Positions 1 to 6,833 of a stretch of DNA of 14,234 nt are shown here, piece after piece. Under the pieces are notes generated by a model, which did not search any database, had not been told where the DNA came from, and saw only the letters and a program-made list of their open reading frames with translations. A program made the translations under genes and the position numbers. Every line of letters begins with the position of its first letter. The first letter of the stretch is position 1. The stretch is from Nitrososphaeria archaeon (GTDB lineage Archaea > Thermoproteota > Nitrososphaeria > Conexivisphaerales > UBA164): contig JARVJW010000028.1 in assembly GCA_029775955.1 (NCBI GenBank), forward strand, positions 1-14,234, given 5' to 3'.

Positions 1-1
1 G

Positions 2-115
2 GAGGATCGGGGAAAGGTTGTCTCTTACCTGAGAAAAAGGGGCGCAACTGTGGTCCTGTGGAAAGTTATTCCTAGCAGGAAGGAAAAAAAGCTCCTGGAG
101 CTACAGGTCACTTAA
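2..115 (+). CDS. 3' end of an unidentified protein gene (partial)
   Basis: An open frame enters from the left edge and ends at TAA (113-115), giving 37 residues starting EDRGKVVSYLRKRG and ending KKLLELQVT. The mix of charged and hydrophobic residues and the AGA/AGG arginine codons fit the neighbouring genes. The other two forward frames stop early, and the only open reverse frame is short and of unlikely composition. No family can be named from so short a tail. About 130 bases of AT-rich spacer follow before the next start. Confidence 0.4.
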   Translation, partial: EDRGKVVSYLRKRGATVVLWKVIPSRKEKKLLELQVT

Positions 116-218
116 ATATTTGTTCAACACAGCATCGGTAATCCTAATTTTTAAATAATTAGCCCAAGTTTTAATTAATGCAACAAAGTACAATTCCTTG
201 AAAATTTTTGAAATAGTT

Positions 219-226
219 TTTATTTA
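219..226 (+). promoter_or_regulatory. TATA box of the TrmB-like gene
   Basis: TTTATTTA is centred 25.5 bases before the TTG at 248. Archaeal TATA boxes sit about 26 bases before the transcription start, so the mRNA would begin at or near the start codon (leaderless). The rest of 116-247 is AT-rich with no other signal I can see. Confidence 0.55.
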
Positions 227-247
227 ACGCCACACTTATCATCTTCA

Positions 248-1012
248 TTGAGCAGTGCAAATAAAGGGCTGGAATTGATATTTCATAGCATTGGGCTTTC
301 AACTTATGATATCAAGGTTTACCTTCAAGTTGCGGAAAGCGGATACACTACAGCTTATGATATTAATAAAAAGGCAGGGGTCCCATACCCAAAGGTTTAT
401 GAATCACTTAAAAGGCTGATTTCAAGGGGCTGGGTGAAGGTCGAAAAGGGAAGGCCCAACAGGTACTTCCCGGCTGACCCCGAGGAGGTTTTAAGCAGGG
501 AAAAGGACAGGTTAAATGAGCAGTTCAGTTCGCTCGAGTCAACATTTGAGGAAAACATAAGGCCTATATATGAAAAGCGTGGAATAAAGGAAAAATCTGA
601 CGTTTTGCTTGTCCGTGGCACAAAGAATGTCCTCTCAGGAATTCTAAGCGTTATAAAGCCAACAAAGGCTGAGCTAAAAATCGCGCTGCCCTTCCTACCC
701 TCTGACTACAGCGAATTTGAACCCATAGTAAATATTGTAAACAGGTTAGACGATGTGGAGGTAAAGGTTCTGACAAGCAGGGAAAGCTATAATATGATCA
801 AAAGGTCCTTGCCAGACGTTGAAATAAGGGTTAGGGATACAATGTTTGGAGGAGGCGTCATTTCAGATTCAAAGATGGTTGCTCTGATATTTAGCAATGA
901 GGAAAATAAAAGCAATTATATGGCAATAGTTTCTGACCACCCATACTTGGCAATAATAGCAAATAGCTACTTTGAATACTTGTGGAGCGATTCCGCCGCT
1001 GGCGAAGTTTAA
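248..1012 (+). CDS. TrmB-family transcriptional regulator
   Basis: A 254-residue DNA-binding regulator. Residues about 10-80 form the TrmB-type winged helix: LGLSxYxxKVYL-like start (IGLSTYDIKVYLQ), then the recognition part AGVPYPKVYESLKRL and a wing (GWVKVEKGRPNRY). A charged linker helix (about 80-115) leads to a C-terminal domain with DVLLVRGTKNVLSGI and a terminal FEYLWSD, as in the effector-binding part of TrmB proteins, which usually senses sugars in characterised members. The start is TTG; it is the only sensible one, because the winged helix begins a few residues later and a TATA box lies at the right distance. It is monocistronic or loosely linked to the aIF2-beta gene, 63 bases downstream. 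Target genes cannot be inferred; no sugar transporter is adjacent. Family assignment is firm, effector unknown. Confidence 0.85.
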   Translation: MSSANKGLELIFHSIGLSTYDIKVYLQVAESGYTTAYDINKKAGVPYPKVYESLKRLISRGWVKVEKGRPNRYFPADPEEVLSREKDRLNEQFSSLESTFEENIRPIYEKRGIKEKSDVLLVRGTKNVLSGILSVIKPTKAELKIALPFLPSDYSEFEPIVNIVNRLDDVEVKVLTSRESYNMIKRSLPDVEIRVRDTMFGGGVISDSKMVALIFSNEENKSNYMAIVSDHPYLAIIANSYFEYLWSDSAAGEV

Positions 1013-1046
1013 AAGCAGAGAAAATTACAAAGTTGTTCAGAAAAAG

Positions 1047-1055
1047 TTTTATATT
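1047..1055 (+). promoter_or_regulatory. TATA box of the aIF2-beta gene
   Basis: TTTTATATT is centred about 25 bases before the GTG at 1076. It lies only 3-11 bases before the upstream in-frame ATG at 1058, so that ATG would not be on the transcript. This decides the start of aIF2-beta in favour of 1076. Confidence 0.6.
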
Positions 1056-1075
1056 GCATGAATATTAAATGGGCT

Positions 1076-1486
1076 GTGGTACTTTCATATATTGAGCTGC
1101 TAAACAGGATAAAGGACCAGACCCGCAAGGACACCAACGTAGTTACTCAAAGATTGAACGCACCTCAGCCTGATGCTGTAATAGTTGGTAACAGAACAGT
1201 GTGGAAAAACTTCAGTGTAATAGCCTCTGCTCTCAGGAGAGACCCAAGGCATATGATGATAATTGCAGCAAAGGAGCTTGGTGCAGCAATGACAATTGAA
1301 AATGATGGAAGGGCAGTTATATATGGAAAGAAGGACAGCACGTCAATAAAGAACGTGATGAACTACTATATCAAGATGTACGTTACGTGCCCTGTGTGTG
1401 GTAGCCCTGATACAAAACTAATCAAGGAGAAGAAGATACTGTTTCTCGTGTGCGAAGCATGCGGTGCAAGGACACCTGTAGTTTGA
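1076..1486 (+). CDS. eif2b: Translation initiation factor aIF2 subunit beta
   Basis: Beta subunit of the heterotrimeric aIF2, which brings initiator Met-tRNA to the small ribosomal subunit. Seen: a short N-terminal helix (ELLNRI), the core domain with GNRTVWKNF...ALRRDP and AAKELGAA, and a C-terminal zinc ribbon with CPVC and CEAC pairs about 17 residues apart. Length is 136 residues from GTG 1076, normal for the archaeal family, which starts just before the first helix. An in-frame ATG at 1058 would add MNIKWA, but it lies between the TATA box and the expected transcription start, so I reject it. The stop overlaps the next start in TTGA (1483-1486), indicating translational coupling to DUF424. 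All four zinc-binding cysteines are present. Identity is very likely. Confidence 0.95.
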   Translation: MVLSYIELLNRIKDQTRKDTNVVTQRLNAPQPDAVIVGNRTVWKNFSVIASALRRDPRHMMIIAAKELGAAMTIENDGRAVIYGKKDSTSIKNVMNYYIKMYVTCPVCGSPDTKLIKEKKILFLVCEACGARTPVV

Positions 1487-1836
1487 GTTCTGATAAATTT
1501 ATCATAAACGTCAAGTCAAACGGCGAGATCAGTGTGCTCAATATATGCGATGCAGATGTCCTGGGCACTGTGCTCATGGATGGTTTACTCAGGGTGTATG
1601 TTGACCCAAAGTACTTTGGAGGGAAGGAGGTGGGTGCTGGTGAAGTGATCGACCTGCTTAAGAAGTATTATGTTATAAATCTTGTCGGCAACGGCTGCGT
1701 TTCCCTTGCGATCAAATCTGGCTTTGGCAACAGACTTGCAGTGAAGAAAATTCAGGGGGTTGACTTCCTCATGGTTTATAAATTTGTAGATAAATACAAT
1801 ATTAATGAGGATGGCAAGGGTGCTGGGCATAGCTGA
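1483..1836 (+). CDS. DUF424 family protein
   Basis: A 117-residue archaeal protein of unknown function. The DUF424 pattern is visible: ADVLGTVLMDG, then VDPKYFGGKEV, then INLVGNGCVSLAIKSG, and a final VDFLMVYKF. In archaea this family is often found beside aIF2-beta, which suggests a link to translation; that is inference. I choose TTG 1483, which overlaps the aIF2-beta stop by four bases (TTGA) and gives a start close to the conserved N-terminus. An upstream GTG at 1450 or ATG at 1459 would overlap the aIF2-beta gene by 28-37 bases and add Cys-rich residues foreign to the family (they are aIF2-beta's zinc-ribbon codons read out of frame). The last 32 bases overlap the next gene. Confidence 0.85.
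   Translation: MSSDKFIINVKSNGEISVLNICDADVLGTVLMDGLLRVYVDPKYFGGKEVGAGEVIDLLKKYYVINLVGNGCVSLAIKSGFGNRLAVKKIQGVDFLMVYKFVDKYNINEDGKGAGHS
1775..1783 (+). promoter_or_regulatory. Internal TATA box before the DUF99 gene
   Basis: TTTATAAAT lies inside the 3' end of the DUF424 gene, centred about 26 bases before ATG 1805. It would give the DUF99 gene its own leaderless transcript in addition to read-through from aIF2-beta. Confidence 0.5.
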
Positions 1837-2344
1837 GTCGTTTTCTATTAGCCCGGACATCAGTTTCCTTTCTGGTGTTGTGATGAGGCGTGACTTCATA
1901 GTTGATGGCGTTTCCATAACCAAGATAACTGTAAGAGGATCAGATGCAACTGAAAAAATTATCAAATTATACAGTGAAATGCACAGAAATGATATATCTG
2001 CAATGATTATAAACGGCTGCGTGCTTAGCATGTACAACATTGTTGAGGCTGGAACAATTAATAGCATGACAGGTCTTCCTGTTGTATGCATTGCTAGAAG
2101 GAAGGGCAAGGACCTGGAGGGGGGTATTACTTCCCACGGCAACTTAGATAAGGTAAAAGCTTACCGCTCCCTTGGCAGGCAATCTCAGGCAAAGCTAAAG
2201 ACAGGCTATGATATCTGGCTGAGGGTATTTGGGATAGAATTAAATGATGCCATTAAAATGCTAAATGCTTACACCATTGATGGGAGGGTTCCTGAGCCCA
2301 TAAGAATTGCGAGGCTAATTTCTTCTGCTTGCCTTAACAGATAA
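1805..2344 (+). CDS. DUF99 (UPF0215) family protein, endonuclease V-like fold
   Basis: A 179-residue member of the archaeal DUF99 family, which is thought to share the RNase H-like fold of endonuclease V. Seen: ARVLGIAESF near the N-terminus, SGVVMRRDFIVDGV, ITKITVRGSDATEKI, then MIINGCVLSMYNIVE and TGLPVVCIARR. From memory, typical members have a GIDDG-type motif where this has GIAES (8-12) and a hydrophobic-LDG motif where this has IING (68-71). If so, the acidic residues expected of a nuclease are altered. Start ATG 1805 is supported by a TATA box; it overlaps DUF424 by 32 bases. ATG 1811 is an alternative. Family likely, activity uncertain. Confidence 0.8.
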   Translation: MRMARVLGIAESFSISPDISFLSGVVMRRDFIVDGVSITKITVRGSDATEKIIKLYSEMHRNDISAMIINGCVLSMYNIVEAGTINSMTGLPVVCIARRKGKDLEGGITSHGNLDKVKAYRSLGRQSQAKLKTGYDIWLRVFGIELNDAIKMLNAYTIDGRVPEPIRIARLISSACLNR

Positions 2345-2345
2345 G

Positions 2346-2355
2346 AATTTAAATT
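2346..2355 (+). promoter_or_regulatory. TATA box of the aminotransferase gene
   Basis: AATTTAAATT begins just after the DUF99 stop and is centred about 24-25 bases before ATG 2375. This supports ATG 2375 over the GTG two codons upstream. Confidence 0.45.
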
Positions 2356-2374
2356 TATGCACTAAATAGTGTGC

Positions 2375-3466
2375 ATGAAAAATATTCCAATAAATAAGCC
2401 AATACTTGATGATAGGGAAATGGAAATAGTGGAAAAGGTAATTTCTGAAAGGTACTTTGTTGACCAGTCTTTTGAAGGAGGAAAATACGTGATGATGTTC
2501 GAGGGGGAACTCGGGAGCTACCTTAAAGCAAAGCACGCAATTGCCGTCAACTCTGGCACAAGCGCAATAATAGCTGCCTTACTTGCTGCAGGAATTGAAA
2601 GAGGAGATGAAGTAATTGTGCCATCGCTAACATTTATAGCGACAGCTAATGCTGTAAGGGCTGTGGGCGCAAGGCCTATATTTGCTGATATTGATGAATA
2701 TTACACGCTTGACCCCGCAGAAGTTAAGAAAAAGTTGAACAAAAGGGTCAAGGCAATTATCCCTGTTCACCTTTATGGACACACTGCAAACATGGACGAG
2801 TTAAATGAACTTGCAAACGAGTTCGGGATTTACGTGATTGAAGATGCAGCTCAATCCCTGGGTAGCACTTACTATGGAAGGCAGACCTCAACAATTGGTG
2901 ACATGGGATGCATAAGTTTCTACTCCAGTAAGGTTATTACTACCGGGGAAGGGGGAGCCATAATTACTGACAACGACGAGCTTGCTGAAAAACTTAAGAT
3001 GGTGAGGAACCACGGCTTTGACAGGGAGGGTGTGCTTAGCGGATATGGTCTGAACTTCAGGATGCAGCAGATATCAGCAGCTATAGGATATGAACAGATT
3101 AAAAAGCTGCCAAATTTCTTGGAAAAGAGGGAGAGGAACGCCTATAGCTACATAAAGGAGCTTGAAGGAGTAAGCGACAGGATCATACTGCCACCAATAA
3201 GGGACAACTCAAAGTACAACTGGTACCTGTTCACTGTAAGGCATACAAAGAGGGAAACTGTGATGGTGACATTAAAGAAAAATGGCGTTGATTCAAGGAT
3301 ATACTACGACCCCCCGGTTCACAGGACCCCAACTTACGCTTCCCAGATATCATTGCCAATTACTGAAATGGTTGCTAGAGATGTGCTTTCCCTGCCCGCA
3401 AATCCCATTGTGTCTGAGGATGATGTAGTGGAGATATCTCAGCTTCTAAAACAAAGCTTAAATTAG
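2375..3466 (+). CDS. DegT/DnrJ/EryC1/StrS-family PLP-dependent sugar aminotransferase
   Basis: A 363-residue aspartate-aminotransferase-fold enzyme that normally transfers an amino group to a keto sugar nucleotide. Seen: IPINKPILDDREME at the N-terminus, NSGTSA (59-64) for phosphate contact, PSLTFIATANAV, EDAAQSLGS (156-164, with the Asp that pairs with the pyridine nitrogen), and SFYSSKVITTGEGG, where Lys186 should form the Schiff base with PLP. The C-terminal part has LNFRMQQISAAIG and YNWYLFTVR. All key residues are present and the length is typical. The start fits both the family N-terminus and the TATA box. No nucleotide-sugar or glycosyltransferase gene is near, so the substrate is unknown. 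It is followed after 20 bases by Rpo12. Confidence 0.92.
   Translation: MKNIPINKPILDDREMEIVEKVISERYFVDQSFEGGKYVMMFEGELGSYLKAKHAIAVNSGTSAIIAALLAAGIERGDEVIVPSLTFIATANAVRAVGARPIFADIDEYYTLDPAEVKKKLNKRVKAIIPVHLYGHTANMDELNELANEFGIYVIEDAAQSLGSTYYGRQTSTIGDMGCISFYSSKVITTGEGGAIITDNDELAEKLKMVRNHGFDREGVLSGYGLNFRMQQISAAIGYEQIKKLPNFLEKRERNAYSYIKELEGVSDRIILPPIRDNSKYNWYLFTVRHTKRETVMVTLKKNGVDSRIYYDPPVHRTPTYASQISLPITEMVARDVLSLPANPIVSEDDVVEISQLLKQSLN
3457..3465 (+). promoter_or_regulatory. TATA box of rpo12
   Basis: CTTAAATTA overlaps the end of the aminotransferase gene and is centred about 26 bases before ATG 3487, predicting a leaderless rpo12 mRNA. Confidence 0.5.
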
Positions 3467-3486
3467 GGAATAATGTAAATGGTGAC

Positions 3487-3648
3487 ATGAGCGAGGGGAA
3501 TAGCGATATATATTTTGAATGCGTAAGGTGTGGGCAGAAGGTTTCCCTTGATAATCTGCTTTCCCTTCCTGAAATAAAATGCATTTGTGGATTCAGGGTG
3601 CTGAGGAAGGTCAGGCCGCAATCAATAAAGCAAATTAAATCTACATAG
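3487..3648 (+). CDS. rpo12: DNA-directed RNA polymerase subunit Rpo12 (RpoP)
   Basis: A 53-residue zinc-ribbon protein, starting at ATG 3487 and ending at TAG 3646-3648. It is a small subunit of archaeal RNA polymerase, homologous to eukaryotic Rpb12. Seen: YFECVRCGQK, a linker of about 16 residues, then IKCICGFRVLRKVRP and a basic tail. Zinc ligands would be Cys12, Cys15, Cys32 and Cys34. The second pair is CxC, where the family usually has CxxC. The FRVLRKVRP segment is the typical Rpo12 ending. The gene follows the aminotransferase by 20 bases and carries its own TATA box. Recognition rests on a short protein, but length, cysteines and C-terminus agree. Confidence 0.8.
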   Translation: MSEGNSDIYFECVRCGQKVSLDNLLSLPEIKCICGFRVLRKVRPQSIKQIKST

Positions 3649-3675
3649 GAAAAGTGCTGCATTATTAAGCTGGAT

Positions 3676-4056
3676 TCAATCAGAGCATGGGGAATCAGCA
3701 AGTGCCATGTCCTGGGGATCGTTTTTCAGCTTAACCCCGAACCTGACAAGGGTTATACTTTTGCCCGTTGCGCACTCTAAAACTCTCATAGCCCTCAGCA
3801 GGTTGTTGAGCCTAGTCTTGTAGCCCTTTCTTCCTGACATTTCAATGAGCATTATCATGAGCGTATCATAAGAAAAGATGACCACATTGGGGGCAGCTGC
3901 AATCAATTCAAAGAGCTTCTTTATTGCCTCCTGTGGGTCATTGTCAATAACAGCTTGAGCATTATCATAGTAGTGGCTGTACAGCCCATCCATGTCTATG
4001 ACATTGCCTTCTATTTTAAATATGGATTCCCTAAAGGCCCTTATTATCCTGACCAT
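3676..4056 (-). CDS. Conserved-looking hypothetical protein in the tldD-tldE operon
   Basis: 126 residues, family not recognised. The sequence is mostly helical in character and soluble: an N-terminal MVRIIRAFRESIFKIEG, a central NDPQEAIKKLFELIAAAPNVVIFSYDTLMIMLIEM, and a basic stretch GRKGYKTRLNNLLRAMRVLE, ending in a polar tail. I see no signal peptide, membrane segment, metal motif or known catalytic signature. It starts 12 bases after the tldE stop on the same strand, with only a weak SD-like AGGCAG upstream, so it is probably the third gene of that operon. It converges on rpo12 with a 27-base gap. Its amino acid make-up looks like a real protein. A role with the TldD/TldE protease is suggested by position only. 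Confidence 0.7.
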   Translation of the reverse strand: MVRIIRAFRESIFKIEGNVIDMDGLYSHYYDNAQAVIDNDPQEAIKKLFELIAAAPNVVIFSYDTLMIMLIEMSGRKGYKTRLNNLLRAMRVLECATGKSITLVRFGVKLKNDPQDMALADSPCSD

Positions 4057-4068
4057 TAACTGTTCTGC

Positions 4069-5361
4069 CTATACAATTGAAATCCTGCTTCCGGAAACTA
4101 GGATAGCTGGTGCCTTTACAGGCACTGATACTTCTCCCCACCACTTTACCCACTTTGTAGTTTCCGTAAACGAAACGATGTTCTGGAGCAACCTGGGTAG
4201 GCTATCGGAAAGCCTCATGCCAGCAACTGGGTACTTTATCCTCCCATCTTCCACGTAAAAAGCCGCATCCCTTATCAGGGTTGAAAATTCTCCAGTTATG
4301 TAGCTGTTGAACCTTGTGTACCAGTTATTGGTTACCATTATCCCCCTTTTCATGCTTCCAAGCAGCTCCTCTTCAGTAGACCTCCCGCCCTTAATTACAA
4401 GGTTCCAAGGTCCAGGCTCTATTATGCCTGCGTTTCCAGTTGTGCTCGTGTTCCACTTTTTTGCTGTAGTTGAGTTATGCAGATACGAATTGAAGGTGCC
4501 GCTTTTTATGATCTCAGTTGTTCCAGTTGGGGCCCCTTCATCATCAAATGCCCTGCTTCCAACCCCTCCGTCAACTTGGCCGTAATCAATGAGCGAAAGG
4601 TCCCCATTTGTGACTGTTTTTCCTGACATCCCTTTCAAAAATGACATCCCAATTTCCGCAAGGAATGCTGAGGCTGAGGCTCCAACCAGTTCCATTATGC
4701 TTGCAGAAACATTCGGGCTAAGAAGCACATCATACTGCCCATCCTCCAACCTATGCGGATTGCCTGAGATGGCGCTGTTTTTGCCTGCTTCCCTTCCCAA
4801 ATCCTCAGCATTGATTGCTGAGGCCCTGGTGAATGCGCTTATGCCGCTGCCTGATGCGCTGCCCTTAAATGCCCTTATGTTTATGGTGTAGGATGTCCTC
4901 CTGTCAACCCCTTCGTTTCCTGAGGATGTAATTATTCCTATTTCATGGTAATTGCCCCTGATAATGCCTGCTGAACGGTCAGCCCCGGCATCAATTGCAC
5001 CATGGATGGCTTCCTTCACAGATGCTACCATCATTTCCTCATCAACCTGCTCATCAGCATCGCCATTGAAATGGTAATTTGCCCTTGGTGGAAGTTCTGC
5101 AACATCCACATCTGGCCCTAAATTAATTTTGCTCACAAATGCTTTAAGTTGCCCCTCAAGGTCAGCCATGCTGTTAATTACAGTCATGGAGCTCTTTTTT
5201 CCAACAGTTGCATAAACGTGCAGAATGGTTGATGACCCAGTCGCCGCCAAAGAAATGCTGCCGTTAAAGAACCTGATTATTCTCTCATTTATCCTATGCT
5301 CGATTATAGAGTACTGGTCAACCTTTTCCCCTATCAGTGCCCTTGCCCTTTCCCTGTACAT
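4069..5361 (-). CDS. tldE: TldE/PmbA-type metalloprotease partner subunit
   Basis: A 430-residue TldD/PmbA-family protein without a HExxxH zinc motif, as expected for TldE, the non-zinc half of the TldD-TldE heterodimer. In bacteria the pair degrades unfolded peptides and matures microcin B17; archaeal roles are largely uncharacterised. Seen: MSFLKGMSGKTVTNGDLSLI, then GSRAFDDEGAPTGTTEII with SYLHNSTTAKKW, and the C-terminal MRLSDSLPRLLQNIVSFTE, all at the usual positions. It follows tldD by six bases. A strong SD (GAGGAGGAGG, in the tldD 3' end) precedes the start codon across a run of nine A residues that spans stop and start. Normal length, no disruption. Confidence 0.92.
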   Translation of the reverse strand: MYRERARALIGEKVDQYSIIEHRINERIIRFFNGSISLAATGSSTILHVYATVGKKSSMTVINSMADLEGQLKAFVSKINLGPDVDVAELPPRANYHFNGDADEQVDEEMMVASVKEAIHGAIDAGADRSAGIIRGNYHEIGIITSSGNEGVDRRTSYTINIRAFKGSASGSGISAFTRASAINAEDLGREAGKNSAISGNPHRLEDGQYDVLLSPNVSASIMELVGASASAFLAEIGMSFLKGMSGKTVTNGDLSLIDYGQVDGGVGSRAFDDEGAPTGTTEIIKSGTFNSYLHNSTTAKKWNTSTTGNAGIIEPGPWNLVIKGGRSTEEELLGSMKRGIMVTNNWYTRFNSYITGEFSTLIRDAAFYVEDGRIKYPVAGMRLSDSLPRLLQNIVSFTETTKWVKWWGEVSVPVKAPAILVSGSRISIV

Positions 5362-5367
5362 TTTTTT

Positions 5368-6783
5368 TTACCTCCTCCTCAGGTAAAGCCCATTGAACAG
5401 CATGTAAGGTCCACCGGTCCATACAGGGACGCCCTGCTCTGGGTCGCCCTTTCCACAGGTTGCGGCACTGAACTGCAGGTCCCTTGACCTTCCTGCAAGC
5501 CTTGACCAAAGTTCGGGCGTGTTAGTTTCCAGAATAACTCCCCTTATGGGTTGACCTAGTTCCCCCCCATTAATTTCATATGCTTCATATCCAACATACC
5601 TCTGGTTCATCCTTATGTCGTCAATATTCCACTCCATAAATGATTTCATATATATTCCGTTCTTTGCCTCCCTTATCATTTCCTCCATTCCCATGTCCCC
5701 CGGCTCAATAAATGTGTTGGACATCCTGATGATTGGCTCTACATCAAAGGCAGATGCTCTAGATGCAGCGTTGCTCTTGACCCCGTAAATAAATGCAGTT
5801 TCCCTGTTGTGCAGCAGTTCATTTACCTCCCCTGACACCACAAGTCGTTTCTTTCTAGCCTTAACACCTTCTTCATCAAACATATAGTAACCGTAAGAAT
5901 ATGGTACTGTTGGGTCGTCTGAAACATACATCTGGTCGCTTCCTATTTTTACTCTTTCGTTTCCTTTTACGTATGATTCCCCTCCCTGAGCTCCCTCTCT
6001 CCCAATTACCCTATCAGCTTCAAGAGGGTGTCCAACTGATTCGTGAGCCATTATGCCAGAAATTTCAGGGCCGACAACAACATTGTGCCTTCCAGGCTCA
6101 ACTGACCTGAAGCTTTTGATTATTGCCGGTATGGATTTCACTTCTTCCTGCACTCTTTCCCTTGTTGCAATTTTTTCAAGGACTTCAGGCCCTCCGCTTC
6201 CACCATACTGAACAAACCTCTGAGCTGTCTGCCCATCATAATGTGCAGTTAATATGACCATTGCTGAATATCTGCTTGAGCGACTCCTTATGATTGTATT
6301 TTCAGAATTTACAAAGTACACTTTGCTCAGTTGGCCTGAAACGCTTATGCTCCTTTCCCCTATCAGGTTCTCCTGCTTAGCAATAGAGTCATAGTCCTCT
6401 GCCCTTTCCCTCAGGTCGTCATGGCTCACATCTTCAAACTTTTTGCGCTCGTCAGTTACCCAGTAAGCAGTGATTGCCCTTTCATTCGATAGCCCGACCT
6501 TGCCATCGAGAGCCCTTCCGCTTCTCTCTGCAAATTTTACAGCGCTTTCAACTGCAGCCTTTACAGAATCTTCATCAAGTATGTTTGAATACGAAAAGCC
6601 AAGAATGCCATTGCGCACAAGCCTTATGCCAATCCCCCCATATGTTGCTGATGACGGCGGCAGGGGATTTCCATTATTAAGGGCATAGGCTATCTGCTGC
6701 ACCATGTGAACTCTAGCTTCAGAATATGAGCAGCCTGCGGAAAGCGCTATATTCACCGCTTTATGTGCTAACTCTTCCTCCAT
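5368..6783 (-). CDS. tldD: TldD zinc metalloprotease subunit
   Basis: A 471-residue catalytic subunit of the TldD-TldE protease. The HESVGH motif near residue 246 (within IMAHESVGHPLEADR) matches the HExxxH zinc-binding and catalytic helix of TldD. The expected third ligand is the Cys in AATCGKGDPEQGVPV near residue 443. Also seen: the glycine-rich VQYGGSGGPE, FDEEGVKARKK with LLHNRETA, and NTFIEPGDMG. In the known bacterial structure the active site lies in a cavity of the heterodimer and accepts only unfolded peptides. It is the first gene of the operon tldD-tldE-hypothetical. The ATG at 6783 lies 25.5 bases from the centre of a TATA palindrome shared with the divergent CYTH gene, so its transcript should be leaderless. 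Confidence 0.94.
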   Translation of the reverse strand: MEEELAHKAVNIALSAGCSYSEARVHMVQQIAYALNNGNPLPPSSATYGGIGIRLVRNGILGFSYSNILDEDSVKAAVESAVKFAERSGRALDGKVGLSNERAITAYWVTDERKKFEDVSHDDLRERAEDYDSIAKQENLIGERSISVSGQLSKVYFVNSENTIIRSRSSRYSAMVILTAHYDGQTAQRFVQYGGSGGPEVLEKIATRERVQEEVKSIPAIIKSFRSVEPGRHNVVVGPEISGIMAHESVGHPLEADRVIGREGAQGGESYVKGNERVKIGSDQMYVSDDPTVPYSYGYYMFDEEGVKARKKRLVVSGEVNELLHNRETAFIYGVKSNAASRASAFDVEPIIRMSNTFIEPGDMGMEEMIREAKNGIYMKSFMEWNIDDIRMNQRYVGYEAYEINGGELGQPIRGVILETNTPELWSRLAGRSRDLQFSAATCGKGDPEQGVPVWTGGPYMLFNGLYLRRR

Positions 6784-6803
6784 GAGCAGCTTATTGTGGA
6801 ACG

Positions 6804-6812
6804 TTTAATTAA
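6804..6812. promoter_or_regulatory. Shared symmetric TATA box between tldD and the CYTH gene
   Basis: The palindrome TTAATTAA (6805-6812), preceded by T6804, has its centre at 6808.5. That is exactly midway between the A of the tldD ATG (6783, minus) and the A of the CYTH ATG (6834, plus), 25.5 bases from each. The gap between genes is 50 bases and holds no other good TATA candidate at the right distance. One box probably serves both directions. Confidence 0.6.
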
Positions 6813-6833
6813 GGTTTAACCCTATGTTGAGCA

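Noticed and set aside
1058..1075. ATG at 1058 as aIF2-beta start
   Set aside because: It lies between the TATA box and the expected transcription start, and the added MNIKWA residues are not typical of the family.
1450..1482. Longer DUF424 start at GTG 1450 or ATG 1459
   Set aside because: The extra codons are the aIF2-beta zinc ribbon read in another frame; TTG 1483 couples cleanly to the stop and fits the family N-terminus.
1585..2142. Long reverse-strand open frame of 185 codons
   Set aside because: It overlaps DUF424 and DUF99, both recognisable; its product has no recognisable features.
5361..5369. Run of nine T (A on the coding strand) between tldD and tldE as a phase-variable tract or terminator
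   Set aside because: It is in the stop-start junction of an operon and on the coding strand reads A, so it is not a terminator; slippage would only change SD spacing slightly.
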